From Acidobacteriota bacterium (lineage in GTDB: Bacteria; Acidobacteriota; Blastocatellia; Pyrinomonadales; Pyrinomonadaceae), in contig JAFBAJ010000208.1 of assembly GCA_019247865.1 (NCBI GenBank), positions 1 through 10,918 of the forward strand: a stretch of DNA of 10,918 bases, in the 5' to 3' direction. The notes under the pieces are model-generated. The model made no database searches. It saw only the letters and a program-made list of their open reading frames with translations, and was not told the origin of the DNA. Below are positions 1-7,184 of the stretch, piece by piece. The first letter of the stretch is position 1. Every line of letters starts with the position of its first letter. A program made the position numbers and the translations under genes.

Positions 1-62
1 GCGGCTTTCAGGAAGCTTCTCAGACCAACGCTCTGCGGTTTTCAGGAAGCTTCTCAGACCAA
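1..62. repeat. Two-copy direct repeat upstream of the S41 gene
   Basis: Two 28-base copies (1-28 and 35-62) differ at a single base and are separated by 6 bases, giving a period of 34. Each copy contains the 8-base palindrome GAAGCTTC (12-19 and 46-53). The array begins at the window edge, so more copies may lie to the left. It ends 23 bases before the start codon of the next gene. It could be a tandem operator or the end of a longer minisatellite; nothing in the sequence decides between these. Confidence 0.75.
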
Positions 63-85
63 TATCAAATCAGGAGCGTCTCAAC

Positions 86-1789
86 ATGCTGCGCATCGTC
101 TCGCTGCGTCATCTCTTCTTTTTAACTCTCTTTCTCTGCTGCGCTCGGCCGGTCGCGGCACAGACTTCGCCGCCCGCTTTCGATGAGTTGTGGAGCCGCG
201 CCGAGGCGCAGACGGCGGCCGGGCAGTGGGTCGAGGCCGCAGCCTCCTGGGAGAAAGTGGTCGAGGCCAATCCCGTCGAAGGGCGTTTCTGGGATCGGCT
301 CGCGACCGCTTATTACAACGCGAAGGAGTATCGCAAGGCCATCACGGCTTACGAGAAGTCGATGGAGCTGCGCGCCGGTTTTCCTTCCAACGCGGCCTAT
401 AACATAGCCTGTTGTTACGCGCTGCTGGGCGAAAAAGAGCCCGCCCTGCGCTGGTTGGAGAAGGCTTTCGAGATGGGTTTTCGTTTTCTGGAGAACGCGC
501 AGACCGACACAGACCTGCAATCGCTGCATAATGACGCGCGCTTTCAGAAGATCGTCGGGCTCATCGAGCCGGGCAAGCTGACGCGCGACGAGGGCTGGCG
601 CGCAGACCTCGCGCTGCTGGCGCGCGAAGTCCGGCGCAAGGGTTACCTGGTGCCGCGCAAGCTGCCGCTGGCGGAGTTCGACGCGGCGGTCAGAAAGCTG
701 AGCGAAGAGATTCCGCGCCTCACGGACATGCAGGCCGCCATCGAAGTCTCGAAGCTGATGGCGAAGCTCGGCGACGGGCACACGGGGCTGCTCGGCTCTG
801 CTGTGCGCACCGATTTTCAGCAGACGGTTCCGGTGCAGTTCTACTTCTTCAAGGAAGGTCTCTACATCATCGCCGCCGCCCCGAAATACAGAGAGCTGCT
901 CGGCGCACAGGTTCTGCGCTTCGGCGACCGGACGGTGGATGAAGTGATGCGCGCGCTCGACCCTCTGACCTCAAGGGACAACGAGATCTGGCCGAGCCAG
1001 ACCGGGCCGTACCGGATGCGCATCCTGCCGCTCCTCAACGGGCTGGGATTGATTCCGGACGCGAACAAAATTTCTCTGACGGTGAAAGATGCGGCGGGGA
1101 AGACGCGCGCCGTGACGCTCGAACCGGACGCGAAGACGTGGAACATCTGGAACACGCTGCCAGGCCCAAAGGAATGGGTGCAACTTTTTCAGAGCACGGA
1201 CGCGCCCGTCCCGCTCTATCTCAAGAACATGGGGACGAAGTACTGGTACGAATATCTGCCGGAGAGCAAGACGGTCTACTTTCAATTCAACAGTGTCACC
1301 AACGACGAGCAGGAATCGCTGGCGAAGTTCACCGAGCGCCTCTTCAGGTTCATAGACGAGCACGAGGTCGAGCGGCTGGTGATCGACATGCGCTGGAACA
1401 ACGGCGGCAACACCTTTCTCACGCAGCCGCTCCTCAAGGCGCTGATCGGCAATCAGAAGGTCAACCGGCGCGGCCACCTCTTCGTCATCATCGGCCGTCG
1501 CACTTTCTCTGCCGCGCAGAACAGCGCGACCTTCTTCGAGCGTTACACCAACGCCATCTTCGCCGGAGAGCCGACCGGCTCCAGCCCCAACTTCGTCGGC
1601 GAGGAGACGGTCTTCACGCTGCCTTACAGCAAGCTGCTCGTCAACGTCTCAGACCTCTACTGGGAAAGCTCTTGGCCGATGGATTACCGCACGTGGATCG
1701 CCCCGCAGCTCTACGCGCCGCCAACGTTCGAGCTCTTCCGCGCGGGCCGCGACCCGGCGATGGAAGCGGTAATGGCTTATAAGCAATAA
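86..1789 (+). CDS. Secreted TPR and S41-type peptidase family protein
   Basis: This 567-residue protein begins with a signal peptide: a hydrophobic stretch at about residues 9-20 and a likely cut after AAA-type residues near 25. Residues 32-160 form TPR-like helices, including WVEAAASWEKVVEANP and YRKAITAYEKSMEL. The C-terminal half is an S41 (tail-specific/tricorn-like) peptidase fold. It carries LGDGHTGL at 228-235, where His232 is at the place of the tricorn-type His, then LVIDMRWNNGGNT near 431-443 and RRTFSAAQNSA at 471-481, where Ser475 matches the nucleophile. The Lys that CtpA enzymes carry about 25 residues later is not seen: Ser500 occupies that place within GEPTGSSPN. The enzyme may therefore be tricorn-like rather than Ser-Lys, or it may be inactive. 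The start is supported by AGGAG at 72-76, nine bases before ATG. It is probably periplasmic and acts on unknown peptides. The gene ends at a palindrome shared with the opposing operon. Confidence 0.88.
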   Translation: MLRIVSLRHLFFLTLFLCCARPVAAQTSPPAFDELWSRAEAQTAAGQWVEAAASWEKVVEANPVEGRFWDRLATAYYNAKEYRKAITAYEKSMELRAGFPSNAAYNIACCYALLGEKEPALRWLEKAFEMGFRFLENAQTDTDLQSLHNDARFQKIVGLIEPGKLTRDEGWRADLALLAREVRRKGYLVPRKLPLAEFDAAVRKLSEEIPRLTDMQAAIEVSKLMAKLGDGHTGLLGSAVRTDFQQTVPVQFYFFKEGLYIIAAAPKYRELLGAQVLRFGDRTVDEVMRALDPLTSRDNEIWPSQTGPYRMRILPLLNGLGLIPDANKISLTVKDAAGKTRAVTLEPDAKTWNIWNTLPGPKEWVQLFQSTDAPVPLYLKNMGTKYWYEYLPESKTVYFQFNSVTNDEQESLAKFTERLFRFIDEHEVERLVIDMRWNNGGNTFLTQPLLKALIGNQKVNRRGHLFVIIGRRTFSAAQNSATFFERYTNAIFAGEPTGSSPNFVGEETVFTLPYSKLLVNVSDLYWESSWPMDYRTWIAPQLYAPPTFELFRAGRDPAMEAVMAYKQ

Positions 1790-1792
1790 AAA

Positions 1793-1871
1793 CAGTTTCA
1801 CGCAAAGGCGCAAAGACGCAAAGAGAAGCATGAAGTCTTTCTTTGCGTCTTTGCGCCTTTGCGTGAAACTG
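1793..1871. repeat. Family A palindrome, likely bidirectional terminator
   Basis: A perfect 32-base inverted repeat has arms at 1793-1824 and 1840-1871 around a 15-base loop. The arms are built from CGCAAAG units (three in the left arm), starting with CAGTTTCACGCAAAGG. It fills the 85-base gap between two convergent stop codons (1789 and 1875), leaving 3 bases on each side. Read as RNA from either strand it would form a very stable hairpin, so a role in ending transcription or protecting 3' ends is likely. A related copy lies at 7956-8057. Confidence 0.9.
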
Positions 1872-1874
1872 TCT

Positions 1875-2210
1875 TCACCTGATCGAGATGTCGTGTCTTC
1901 GGGTATCGCTGCGCAGCTCAACGCGCTCTTTGTGCAGCTCGCGCGTGCCCTGATAGACAGTGATGTCATACACCCCGTCGTACAGGTTGCTGATGTAATA
2001 CTTGCCGTCATCTCCTGTGAGCGACCTGCCTTTTTCATAGCCGCCCTGTCGAACGATGACCCACACGGAAGCATAGACGCCGCCGCCGGACGAAGTCCTC
2101 ACGACGCCCTTGAGGAAGTCGCCGTTCGATTGCGCGCGCACGGCAAGGGAGAAGACCAGGGCTAATAAAGCCATCATCAGGGCTGACTGAAAAATGGATC
2201 TGCTTTTCAT
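1875..2210 (-). CDS. Small secreted carboxypeptidase-regulatory-like protein
   Basis: This 111-residue protein starts with an evident signal peptide: Lys/Arg at residues 2-4, a hydrophobic core at about 9-24, and likely cleavage after AVRA at 26. The rest (about 33-110) looks like one small beta-sandwich of the carboxypeptidase regulatory-like kind. Its pattern GDDGKYY at 66-72, followed by a Gly-x-Tyr turn and alternating hydrophobics (YDGVYDITVYQG), is typical of that fold. No catalytic motif is present, so it probably binds or builds something outside the cytoplasm. AGGAGG (2216-2221) lies five bases before ATG and fixes the start. It is the second gene of a two-gene operon, 17 bases after the gene at 2228-2803, whose C-terminal domain resembles it. 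The exact role is unknown. Confidence 0.8.
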   Translation of the reverse strand: MKSRSIFQSALMMALLALVFSLAVRAQSNGDFLKGVVRTSSGGGVYASVWVIVRQGGYEKGRSLTGDDGKYYISNLYDGVYDITVYQGTRELHKERVELRSDTRRHDISIR

Positions 2211-2227
2211 GGCTGCCTCCTTCTGAG

Positions 2228-2803
2228 CTATCGATAATTGATGCGGTAATTGACCGTCGCCCCGTTAAATTTATCCAGTTTAACGTCTCTCCCGACCTCG
2301 TCTTCGTCGAGCCTGAGTTTGCCGCTCGTGCCGTTGCCTCCTTCGCGGACGATGATCGAATATGTTCCGGAAGGTATCTCTTTATAAAATTTTCCTGAAT
2401 CATCCGTCTGGATGGTTAGCTGGCTGTTGTCGTCCGGGAGAAAATAGACATCCAGCGGCTGGCTCTTTCCGTCTTTCCGGGAAACTTTTCCACTGATGGC
2501 TATTTTCTTATCCGTGCTCTTCTCCGGCGCGGTCGGGCTGTTGGCCGAAGCGTGCGCCTTCTCCATGTTATTCAATTGTTGCTTCAGGGCCGTGATCTCC
2601 TCTGCATCTCCACGGCGCAGGGTGGGGACGATGCCGATGAAGGAGACGGCGATGGTCGTAATGGTCGTCATCAAGGCGGTCGCCATCACCATCTTAGGGC
2701 TTCGTGCTGAGCCCTTTGAGGTTCGTGAGGCGGGCCTGTGAGTTCTCGGCTTATCCGCCGAAACTTTCGGCGCTGGTTCTGAGATTGGTAAAGATTCGCT
2801 CAT
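2228..2803 (-). CDS. Membrane-anchored protein with C-terminal beta-sandwich
   Basis: This 191-residue protein has four visible parts. Residues 1-37 are a polar Pro/Ser/Lys-rich N-tail, presumably cytoplasmic. A single hydrophobic helix follows at about 38-60 (MVMATALMTTITTIAVSF). Residues 66-84 form a short heptad-like coiled-coil region (EEITALKQQLNNMEKA). A linker leads to a domain at about 101-186 resembling a carboxypeptidase regulatory-like beta-sandwich, with TDDSGKFY at 133-140 followed by SGTYSIIV. The same signature occurs in the downstream secreted protein. GGAGGG (2812-2817) eight bases before ATG supports the start; the stop is TAG. Transcription probably comes from the sigma-54-like promoter at 2959-2975. 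A type II membrane protein that presents the sandwich outside the cytoplasm is the simplest reading. The function is not recognised. Confidence 0.78.
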   Translation of the reverse strand: MSESLPISEPAPKVSADKPRTHRPASRTSKGSARSPKMVMATALMTTITTIAVSFIGIVPTLRRGDAEEITALKQQLNNMEKAHASANSPTAPEKSTDKKIAISGKVSRKDGKSQPLDVYFLPDDNSQLTIQTDDSGKFYKEIPSGTYSIIVREGGNGTSGKLRLDEDEVGRDVKLDKFNGATVNYRINYR

Positions 2804-2826
2804 GACGCTTTCCCTCCAGGGAGAAG

Positions 2827-2844
2827 TAGGCCGCGTGCGGCCTA
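2827..2844. promoter_or_regulatory. Perfect 8-bp palindrome in the leader of the 2803 operon
   Basis: TAGGCCGC and GCGGCCTA are exact reverse complements separated by two bases. The element begins 24 bases before the start codon and sits 10 bases upstream of the GGAGGG ribosome-binding site. It could be a protein operator, or an RNA hairpin (with about 7 pairs once a loop is allowed) that affects ribosome access. The palindrome is seen directly; the role is a guess. Confidence 0.4.
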
Positions 2845-2958
2845 TAAAGGGTTAGCTTCTTAGAGGCTGGACTACGAAGAACTTCAAGGAGCCTGAGGAT
2901 TCCGACGAAGACATCTAGCCCAACCCGGTAGGAAGTTGGTTTCAAACACTTCACACGA

Positions 2959-2975
2959 AGCAAAGCATATGCCAG
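2959..2975 (-). promoter_or_regulatory. Sigma-54 (RpoN) type promoter for the 2803 operon
   Basis: On the minus strand the sequence reads CTGGCATATGCTTTGCT. The -24 GG and -12 GC are separated by exactly ten bases, and the TTGCT element is intact. It differs from the usual TGGCACG mainly by T for C at the sixth position. Transcription would begin near 2948 and give a leader of about 145 bases before the ATG at 2803. Sigma-54 promoters need an enhancer-binding protein acting from upstream; a candidate dyad lies at 3070-3083. Confidence 0.6.
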
Positions 2976-3100
2976 CCGGGACGATGATGGGGGCACGTGA
3001 AAGGGACTCGTTTCTCTCGGCCTTTTCGAGACGGCTGTGCCGCGCCGGAGACACACAGGCGCGCGGGTGTCCACATTTGTGAACAGCCCGCGCGAGGTTT

Positions 3101-3145
3101 AAAACGAAAGTGGCGAAACGAGACCTTTCCGTCCCGCTTCGCCAC
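3101..3145 (-). terminator. Rho-independent terminator of gyrA
   Basis: On the minus strand a 15-pair stem (3131-3145 with 3110-3124, including two G-U pairs) closes a six-base loop (3125-3130). It is followed directly by TTTCGTTTT at 3109-3101. It begins 23 bases after the gyrA stop codon. Stem, loop size and T-rich tail all fit an intrinsic terminator. Confidence 0.88.
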
Positions 3146-3168
3146 CTCTGCTTGACTTGAGCTGACCT

Positions 3169-5739
3169 CTAGCTCCCGACAACCTCTTCGATCCCCGCCT
3201 CCGCGCTCGAAGGATCGATCAGCGACGCGCTGGTCACCTTGTCTTCGTTGTCGGTCTTGATGAGCCTCACGCCCTGCGCGTTGCGTCCGGTCTTGCGTAT
3301 GTCGCCCGCTTCGAGCCGGATCAGCTTGCCCTGCTGCGTGATGATCATGATCTCCGACTCGTCATCCACCGGGAAGACCGCGACCACCTTGCCCGTCTTC
3401 GTGGTCGTCTTCATGTTGATGACGCCGCGCCCGCCGCGCGATTGAAAGCGATAGTCGGTGATCTTCGACTGCTTGCCGAAGCCCTGTTCGGAGACGGAGA
3501 GCATGCGCTCGCTATCGTCCGCCGACACAGCGCAGAGCGAGACGACGAAATCATCCTGCCTGAGGTTGATGCCGCGCACGCCTCTGGTCGCGCGTCCCAT
3601 CGGGCGCACATCCTCTTCGTTAAAGCGGATTGCGAGGCCGTTGTGCGTGGCGATGAAGATGCGCTTCGTGCCGTCGGTCAGCACCACGTCGAGCAACTCG
3701 TCGCCGTCATCTATGTTGATGGCGTTGATGCCGTTCGAGCGTATGTTCTGAAACTCCGCCAGCGAAGTCTTCTTGATCGTGCCCTTGCGCGTGACCATCA
3801 CGACATAACGCCCTTCGGAGAACTCGCGCACGGGCACGACGCCCGCCGTCTTGCGCGTCGAAGGAATGTTGATGAGGTTGACGATGGCCTTGCCGCGCGC
3901 GGCCGTCGGCGCGTCCGGAATCTCGTGCACCTTGAGCTTGTAGACCTGCCCGTCGTCCGTGAAGACCATGATGTACGCGTGCGTCGAAGCGATAAAGAGA
4001 TGCTCGACGTAATCGTTGTTCTTCCCGGTCGAAGCGCCGAAGCGTCCCTTGCCGCCGCGCCCCTGCCGCGAATAGGCTGTGACGGGCGTGCGCTTGATGT
4101 AGCCGCTGTTGGTGACGGTGATGGCGACCTCTTCATCCGCGATGAGGTCTTCGATCTTGAACTCGACGCCCTGATCTATGATCTCTGTCTTGCGCTTGTC
4201 GCCGAAATCCTTCCTGACCTCTTCCAGCTCTTTGACGATGACGTTGCGGAGCGCGTTCTCGTTCGCCAGAATCTCTTCCAGCTCGGCGATGAGCTTGATG
4301 ATGCCCTCGTACTCGTCCAGAATTTTCTGCCGCTCCAGCGCGGAGAGGCGGCGGAGCTGTAGGTCCAGGATCGCCTGCGCCTGTAGTTCCGAGAACTCCA
4401 GCCGCTTGATGGCCTTCTGGAGCTTCGTGATAAAGCCTGCGAGCGGCTGGTCGGAGGGCGCGCCCTTGAACGACTTGACCTCGTTCATGGTCTTCATCTC
4501 GCCGGTCAGCCACTGGCGCGCTTCGTCCACCGAGCGCGCGTTGCGAATCAGCGGCACGATGTAATCGAGCGCGTCGATCGCTTTGTTCAAGCCTTCGAGA
4601 ATATGCGCGCGCGCCTTCGCCTTGCGAAGATCGTATTCCGTCCGGCGGCGCACGACCTCGCGCCGGAAGTCAACGAAGGCTTCGAGCATCTCTTTGAGAT
4701 TCAGGACGCGCGGCTGCCCGTTGACGATGGCGAGGTTGATGATGCCGAAAGAGGACTGCATCGGCGTCATCTTGTAGAGCTTGTTGAGGACGACCTGCGG
4801 GACCGCGTCGCGCTTGAGCTCGACGACGATTCGCATGCCGTTCCGGTCGGACTCGTCGCGCAGGTCGGCGATGCCTTCCAGCTTCTTCTCGTTGACCAGC
4901 TCCGCGATGCGCTCGATGAGACGAGCCTTGTTAACCTGAAAGGGAATCTCCGTGATGATGATCGCGTCGCGCTCTGTCTGGCCGCGACCGATGCGATCAA
5001 TGCCCGCGCGCGCGCGCAGCTGCAACACGCCGCGTCCTTCGAGATAAGCCTTCTTGACCTCTTCGCGCCCGTAGATAAAGCCGCCCGTCGGAAAATCCGG
5101 CGCGGTCACGATCTTCATCAAATCTTCGATCCTGATGCCCGGCTTTCTGATGAGCGCGATGGTCGCGTCCACGACTTCGGTCAGGTTGTGCGGCGGAATC
5201 TTGGTCGCCATGCCGACCGCGATGCCGTCCGAGCCGTTGATCAAAAGATTCGGAACGCGCGTCGGCAAGACCGCCGGCTCGCTCAGCGACTCGTCGTAGT
5301 TGGGCTGAAAGTTGACCGTCTCTTTTTCGATATCGGCGAGGATCTCCGTGGCGAGGCGCGCCATGCGGACTTCCGTGTAACGCATCGCAGCCGCCGCGTC
5401 TCCGTCGACGCTCCCAAAGTTGCCCTGCCCGTCCACCAGCGGATAGCGCATCGAAAAATCCTGCGCCAGGCGGACAATCGTGTCGTAGACCGCAGAGTCG
5501 CCGTGCGGGTGGTATTTACCGATCACGTCGCCGACCACGCGCGCGCTCTTCTTGTAAGACTTGTTATATTGATTGCCCAGCTCGTGCATCGCCCAGAGGA
5601 CGCGGCGATGGACCGGCTTGAAACCGTCACGCACGTCCGGCAGCGCACGGCCGATGATGACCGACATCGCATAATCAAGATACGAGCGGCGCATCTCGTC
5701 TTCGATGTTAATGTAATTTCTCTCTGTTACAGTTTCCAT
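3169..5739 (-). CDS. gyrA: DNA gyrase subunit A
   Basis: This complete 856-residue GyrA is of normal length. With GyrB it forms the cytoplasmic A2B2 gyrase that introduces negative supercoils using ATP. The N-terminal breakage-reunion domain has the family-typical start ([16 protein letters not shown]), the segment [16 protein letters not shown] and the catalytic Tyr121 in AAAMRYTE. The residues matching the quinolone-resistance positions of E. coli Ser83 and Asp87 are Ser82 and Asp86, the sensitive type. The C-terminal DNA-wrapping domain runs from about 535 to 856. Its GyrA-box is QGRGGKG at 559-565 (canonical QRRGGKG), which supports gyrase over topoisomerase IV ParC. Translation starts at ATG with a modest AAAGG eight bases upstream; the stop is TAG. 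It is transcribed alone, from the promoter at 5933-5961 to the terminator at 3101-3145. No gyrB lies beside it in this window. Confidence 0.97.
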   Translation of the reverse strand: METVTERNYINIEDEMRRSYLDYAMSVIIGRALPDVRDGFKPVHRRVLWAMHELGNQYNKSYKKSARVVGDVIGKYHPHGDSAVYDTIVRLAQDFSMRYPLVDGQGNFGSVDGDAAAAMRYTEVRMARLATEILADIEKETVNFQPNYDESLSEPAVLPTRVPNLLINGSDGIAVGMATKIPPHNLTEVVDATIALIRKPGIRIEDLMKIVTAPDFPTGGFIYGREEVKKAYLEGRGVLQLRARAGIDRIGRGQTERDAIIITEIPFQVNKARLIERIAELVNEKKLEGIADLRDESDRNGMRIVVELKRDAVPQVVLNKLYKMTPMQSSFGIINLAIVNGQPRVLNLKEMLEAFVDFRREVVRRRTEYDLRKAKARAHILEGLNKAIDALDYIVPLIRNARSVDEARQWLTGEMKTMNEVKSFKGAPSDQPLAGFITKLQKAIKRLEFSELQAQAILDLQLRRLSALERQKILDEYEGIIKLIAELEEILANENALRNVIVKELEEVRKDFGDKRKTEIIDQGVEFKIEDLIADEEVAITVTNSGYIKRTPVTAYSRQGRGGKGRFGASTGKNNDYVEHLFIASTHAYIMVFTDDGQVYKLKVHEIPDAPTAARGKAIVNLINIPSTRKTAGVVPVREFSEGRYVVMVTRKGTIKKTSLAEFQNIRSNGINAINIDDGDELLDVVLTDGTKRIFIATHNGLAIRFNEEDVRPMGRATRGVRGINLRQDDFVVSLCAVSADDSERMLSVSEQGFGKQSKITDYRFQSRGGRGVINMKTTTKTGKVVAVFPVDDESEIMIITQQGKLIRLEAGDIRKTGRNAQGVRLIKTDNEDKVTSASLIDPSSAEAGIEEVVGS

Positions 5740-6098
5740 GAACTAGACCTTTCAAGTACAATCCACACCGTCACACGCGCGGCCGGAGAAATTCAAGGCT
5801 CTTTTCCAGACCATCAAAGGCTCGCGGCCCGACGCGTATCGTCCGCCCTACGCCGGACGAAAAGTGATGCTGATGCTTGGCTTTTGGATACTCTTCTGAC
5901 GCCGGAAAAGCGTCGGATGCAAAGTACGATATATTGTAGCCGGAAAAGCCCTTTTTGGCAAACGCGAAAAGGGTAAAAGTCCCGTAAAATCAACGGCTTC
6001 TGCGAGATTTTGTGGGCCTTCGTGCGGGGGCTCTTGGAGCCCAATATCTGGCGTTCCCGCGACGGGTGCGGGACGTGCTTTTCTCACTGCTGAAACCT
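5740..6098. other. Divergent intergenic region between gyrA and the PilZ gene
   Basis: These 359 bases separate two divergent genes. The minus strand holds the gyrA promoter (5933-5961) and a leader of about 185 bases with short hairpins: GACGC/GCGTC at 5898-5914 and CGTCCG/CGGACG at 5840-5859. The 11-mer GCCGGAAAAGC occurs twice (5901-5911 and 5939-5949), the second copy inside the spacer of the gyrA promoter. Nearer the PilZ gene are GGGCTC/GAGCCC (6028-6042) and TCCCGC/GCGGGA (6055-6073) hairpins. No clear plus-strand promoter was found. If the PilZ gene starts at GTG 6012, part of this region is coding. Confidence 0.55.
5933..5961 (-). promoter_or_regulatory. Sigma-70 type promoter of gyrA
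   Basis: On the minus strand TTGCCA (5961-5956) and TACAAT (5938-5933) are separated by exactly 17 bases, each one mismatch from consensus. Transcription would begin near 5925, leaving a leader of roughly 185 bases before the gyrA start. It is the best-matched sigma-70 promoter candidate seen in the window. Confidence 0.7.
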
Positions 6099-6854
6099 AT
6101 GTCATTCGACGGAAAATCGCGGCGCAAACGCGAGCGTCTGGAGATCAGCCTGCCCGTGCGCGTGCAGGGGCGCGAGAGCACGGATTATGAGTGGGTCGAG
6201 ATGACGCGCCTCATTGATGTGACGCCGTTCGGCGCGGGCTTCACCATCACGCGCCCGACCGAATCGGGGCGTCTGCTCCATCTCACACTGCCGATGCCGA
6301 GACAGTTGCGCTGCTTCGATCACATCGAACAGCAGTATCGCGTCTGGGCTCTGGTGCGTTACGTCCGGCCGCTGGCGAACACAGAGGGCGGCGTGCAGCG
6401 TTACGAGGTCGGCGTGGCTTTCGTCGGCAAGCGTCCGCCCGCGAGCTTTGAGACAGACCCGACGCGGCGTTACGATGTCGCGCCGACGCCGACCGAGAGC
6501 GGCATGTATGCCCTGATTGATAAGCAGGACGCAGACCTGCCGCGCCTGCCGCCGGAAGAGGCGAGACCCGAAACGCGCCATCACATTCCCACCGAAGTCG
6601 TCGTCGAGACCTTTGACGACAAGGGCGAAGTGGCGGCGAGCGAAACGACCGTGACCGAGAACCTGAGCCGCAGAGGCGCGGCCGTCTTTACCACGCTCGA
6701 TGTCGCGCGCGGCCGTTTCGTACGCATCACCAGCGCGCAATACGGCATCTCGATCATCGCGGCCGTGCGCGCGCGCCGCGCAGGGCCGGACGGCATCACG
6801 CGACTCCACCTGGAGTTCGTCGACAAGTCTTGGCCGCTCGAAGGGATTGATTAA
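6099..6854 (+). CDS. Tandem PilZ domain protein, probable c-di-GMP receptor
   Basis: From the ATG chosen here the protein has 251 residues and two PilZ-like halves. The first has RKRER at 9-13 (RxxxR) and DVTPFG at 40-45 ([DN]x[ST]xxG). After a Pro/Asp/Glu-rich linker the second has RPETR at 156-160 and NLSRRG at 188-193. These are the two motifs PilZ domains use to hold cyclic di-GMP, so both halves may bind it. No output domain, membrane helix or signal peptide is seen, so it is likely a cytoplasmic receptor or adaptor. The start is uncertain: the frame is open back to GTG 6012, adding 29 residues, and neither start has a strong Shine-Dalgarno. ATG 6099 was preferred because PilZ proteins usually begin just before the RxxxR motif. 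The next gene follows four bases after the stop, so the two are probably co-transcribed. Confidence 0.8.
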   Translation: MSFDGKSRRKRERLEISLPVRVQGRESTDYEWVEMTRLIDVTPFGAGFTITRPTESGRLLHLTLPMPRQLRCFDHIEQQYRVWALVRYVRPLANTEGGVQRYEVGVAFVGKRPPASFETDPTRRYDVAPTPTESGMYALIDKQDADLPRLPPEEARPETRHHIPTEVVVETFDDKGEVAASETTVTENLSRRGAAVFTTLDVARGRFVRITSAQYGISIIAAVRARRAGPDGITRLHLEFVDKSWPLEGID

Positions 6855-6858
6855 AGCG

Positions 6859-7182
6859 ATGGGCAGATCGAAGATCGTCATTCCGCGCGAAGTGCTGCTG
6901 ATCGAGATCGAGCGGCGTTGCAGCCAGCCGGAATGCGGCGCGCGCAATCGCATCGGCCTGACCAAAGATGAGGCGCATGCTTACTGCGGCTTCGAATGCG
7001 AGCGTTGCAAGGAGTGGAACGCGGACTCGCTGACGGAGCGCGACGCGCCGGAGTGGTGGGAGGAACTGGCGATCACGGACTTGTACGCCGTGCGCGAGAC
7101 GCGGGAGCCAGCGCCAGACGACGCGGGCGAAGTCATCACGCGGATGAGCGAGCATTATCGCCAGACGAAGGACGAAGAATAA
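6859..7182 (+). CDS. Small Cys-rich, probable zinc-binding protein
   Basis: This 107-residue protein is not recognised as a named family. Five cysteines stand at 21, 26, 43, 47 and 50 (RRCSQPECGARN, then AYCGFECERCKEWN), an arrangement suited to a zinc-ribbon-like site. The C-terminal half is acidic and Trp-rich (EWWEELAITDLY), then ends in a charged tail. There is no signal peptide or membrane helix. The start at ATG 6859 lies four bases after the PilZ gene stop; a longer frame back to 6700 is only overlap with that gene. No strong Shine-Dalgarno is near, so translation may depend on the upstream gene. The context suggests a partner of the PilZ protein or a regulator, but no specific function can be assigned. 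Confidence 0.72.
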   Translation: MGRSKIVIPREVLLIEIERRCSQPECGARNRIGLTKDEAHAYCGFECERCKEWNADSLTERDAPEWWEELAITDLYAVRETREPAPDDAGEVITRMSEHYRQTKDEE

Positions 7183-7184
7183 GC

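Larger units (their letters stand above)
2804..3168. other. Intergenic region between gyrA and the secreted-protein operon
   Basis: These 365 bases hold no convincing gene. Reading on the minus strand they contain the gyrA intrinsic terminator (3101-3145), a TTCACA/TGTGGA dyad (3070-3083), a sigma-54-like promoter (2959-2975), an untranslated leader of about 145 bases, a perfect palindrome (2827-2844) and the ribosome-binding site of the next gene. The leader also holds a CCAAC/GTTGG pairing around 2920-2939, which could form a small hairpin. No known riboswitch was recognised. Confidence 0.6.

Noticed and set aside
2751..3074. 107-codon frame on the minus strand across the intergenic region
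   Set aside because: It overlaps the start of the 2228-2803 gene, has no ribosome-binding site and no family-like pattern. The promoter and leader signals explain the region better.
3442..4362. Open frame of 306 codons antisense to gyrA
   Set aside because: Same reason: a low-complexity Arg/Asp/Val-rich shadow of the gyrA frame.
5930..5935. TATATT as a plus-strand -10 box for the PilZ gene
   Set aside because: No -35 element stands at 16-18 bases upstream, and it overlaps the better minus-strand -10 box.
4603..5976. Open frame of 457 codons on the plus strand
   Set aside because: It lies antisense to gyrA, which is unmistakable. The long frame is a by-product of GC-rich codon use and its sequence resembles no family.
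6012..6098. Longer PilZ protein starting at GTG 6012
   Set aside because: The added 29 residues do not resemble PilZ N-termini and cover hairpin-rich sequence. It was kept only as an alternative.
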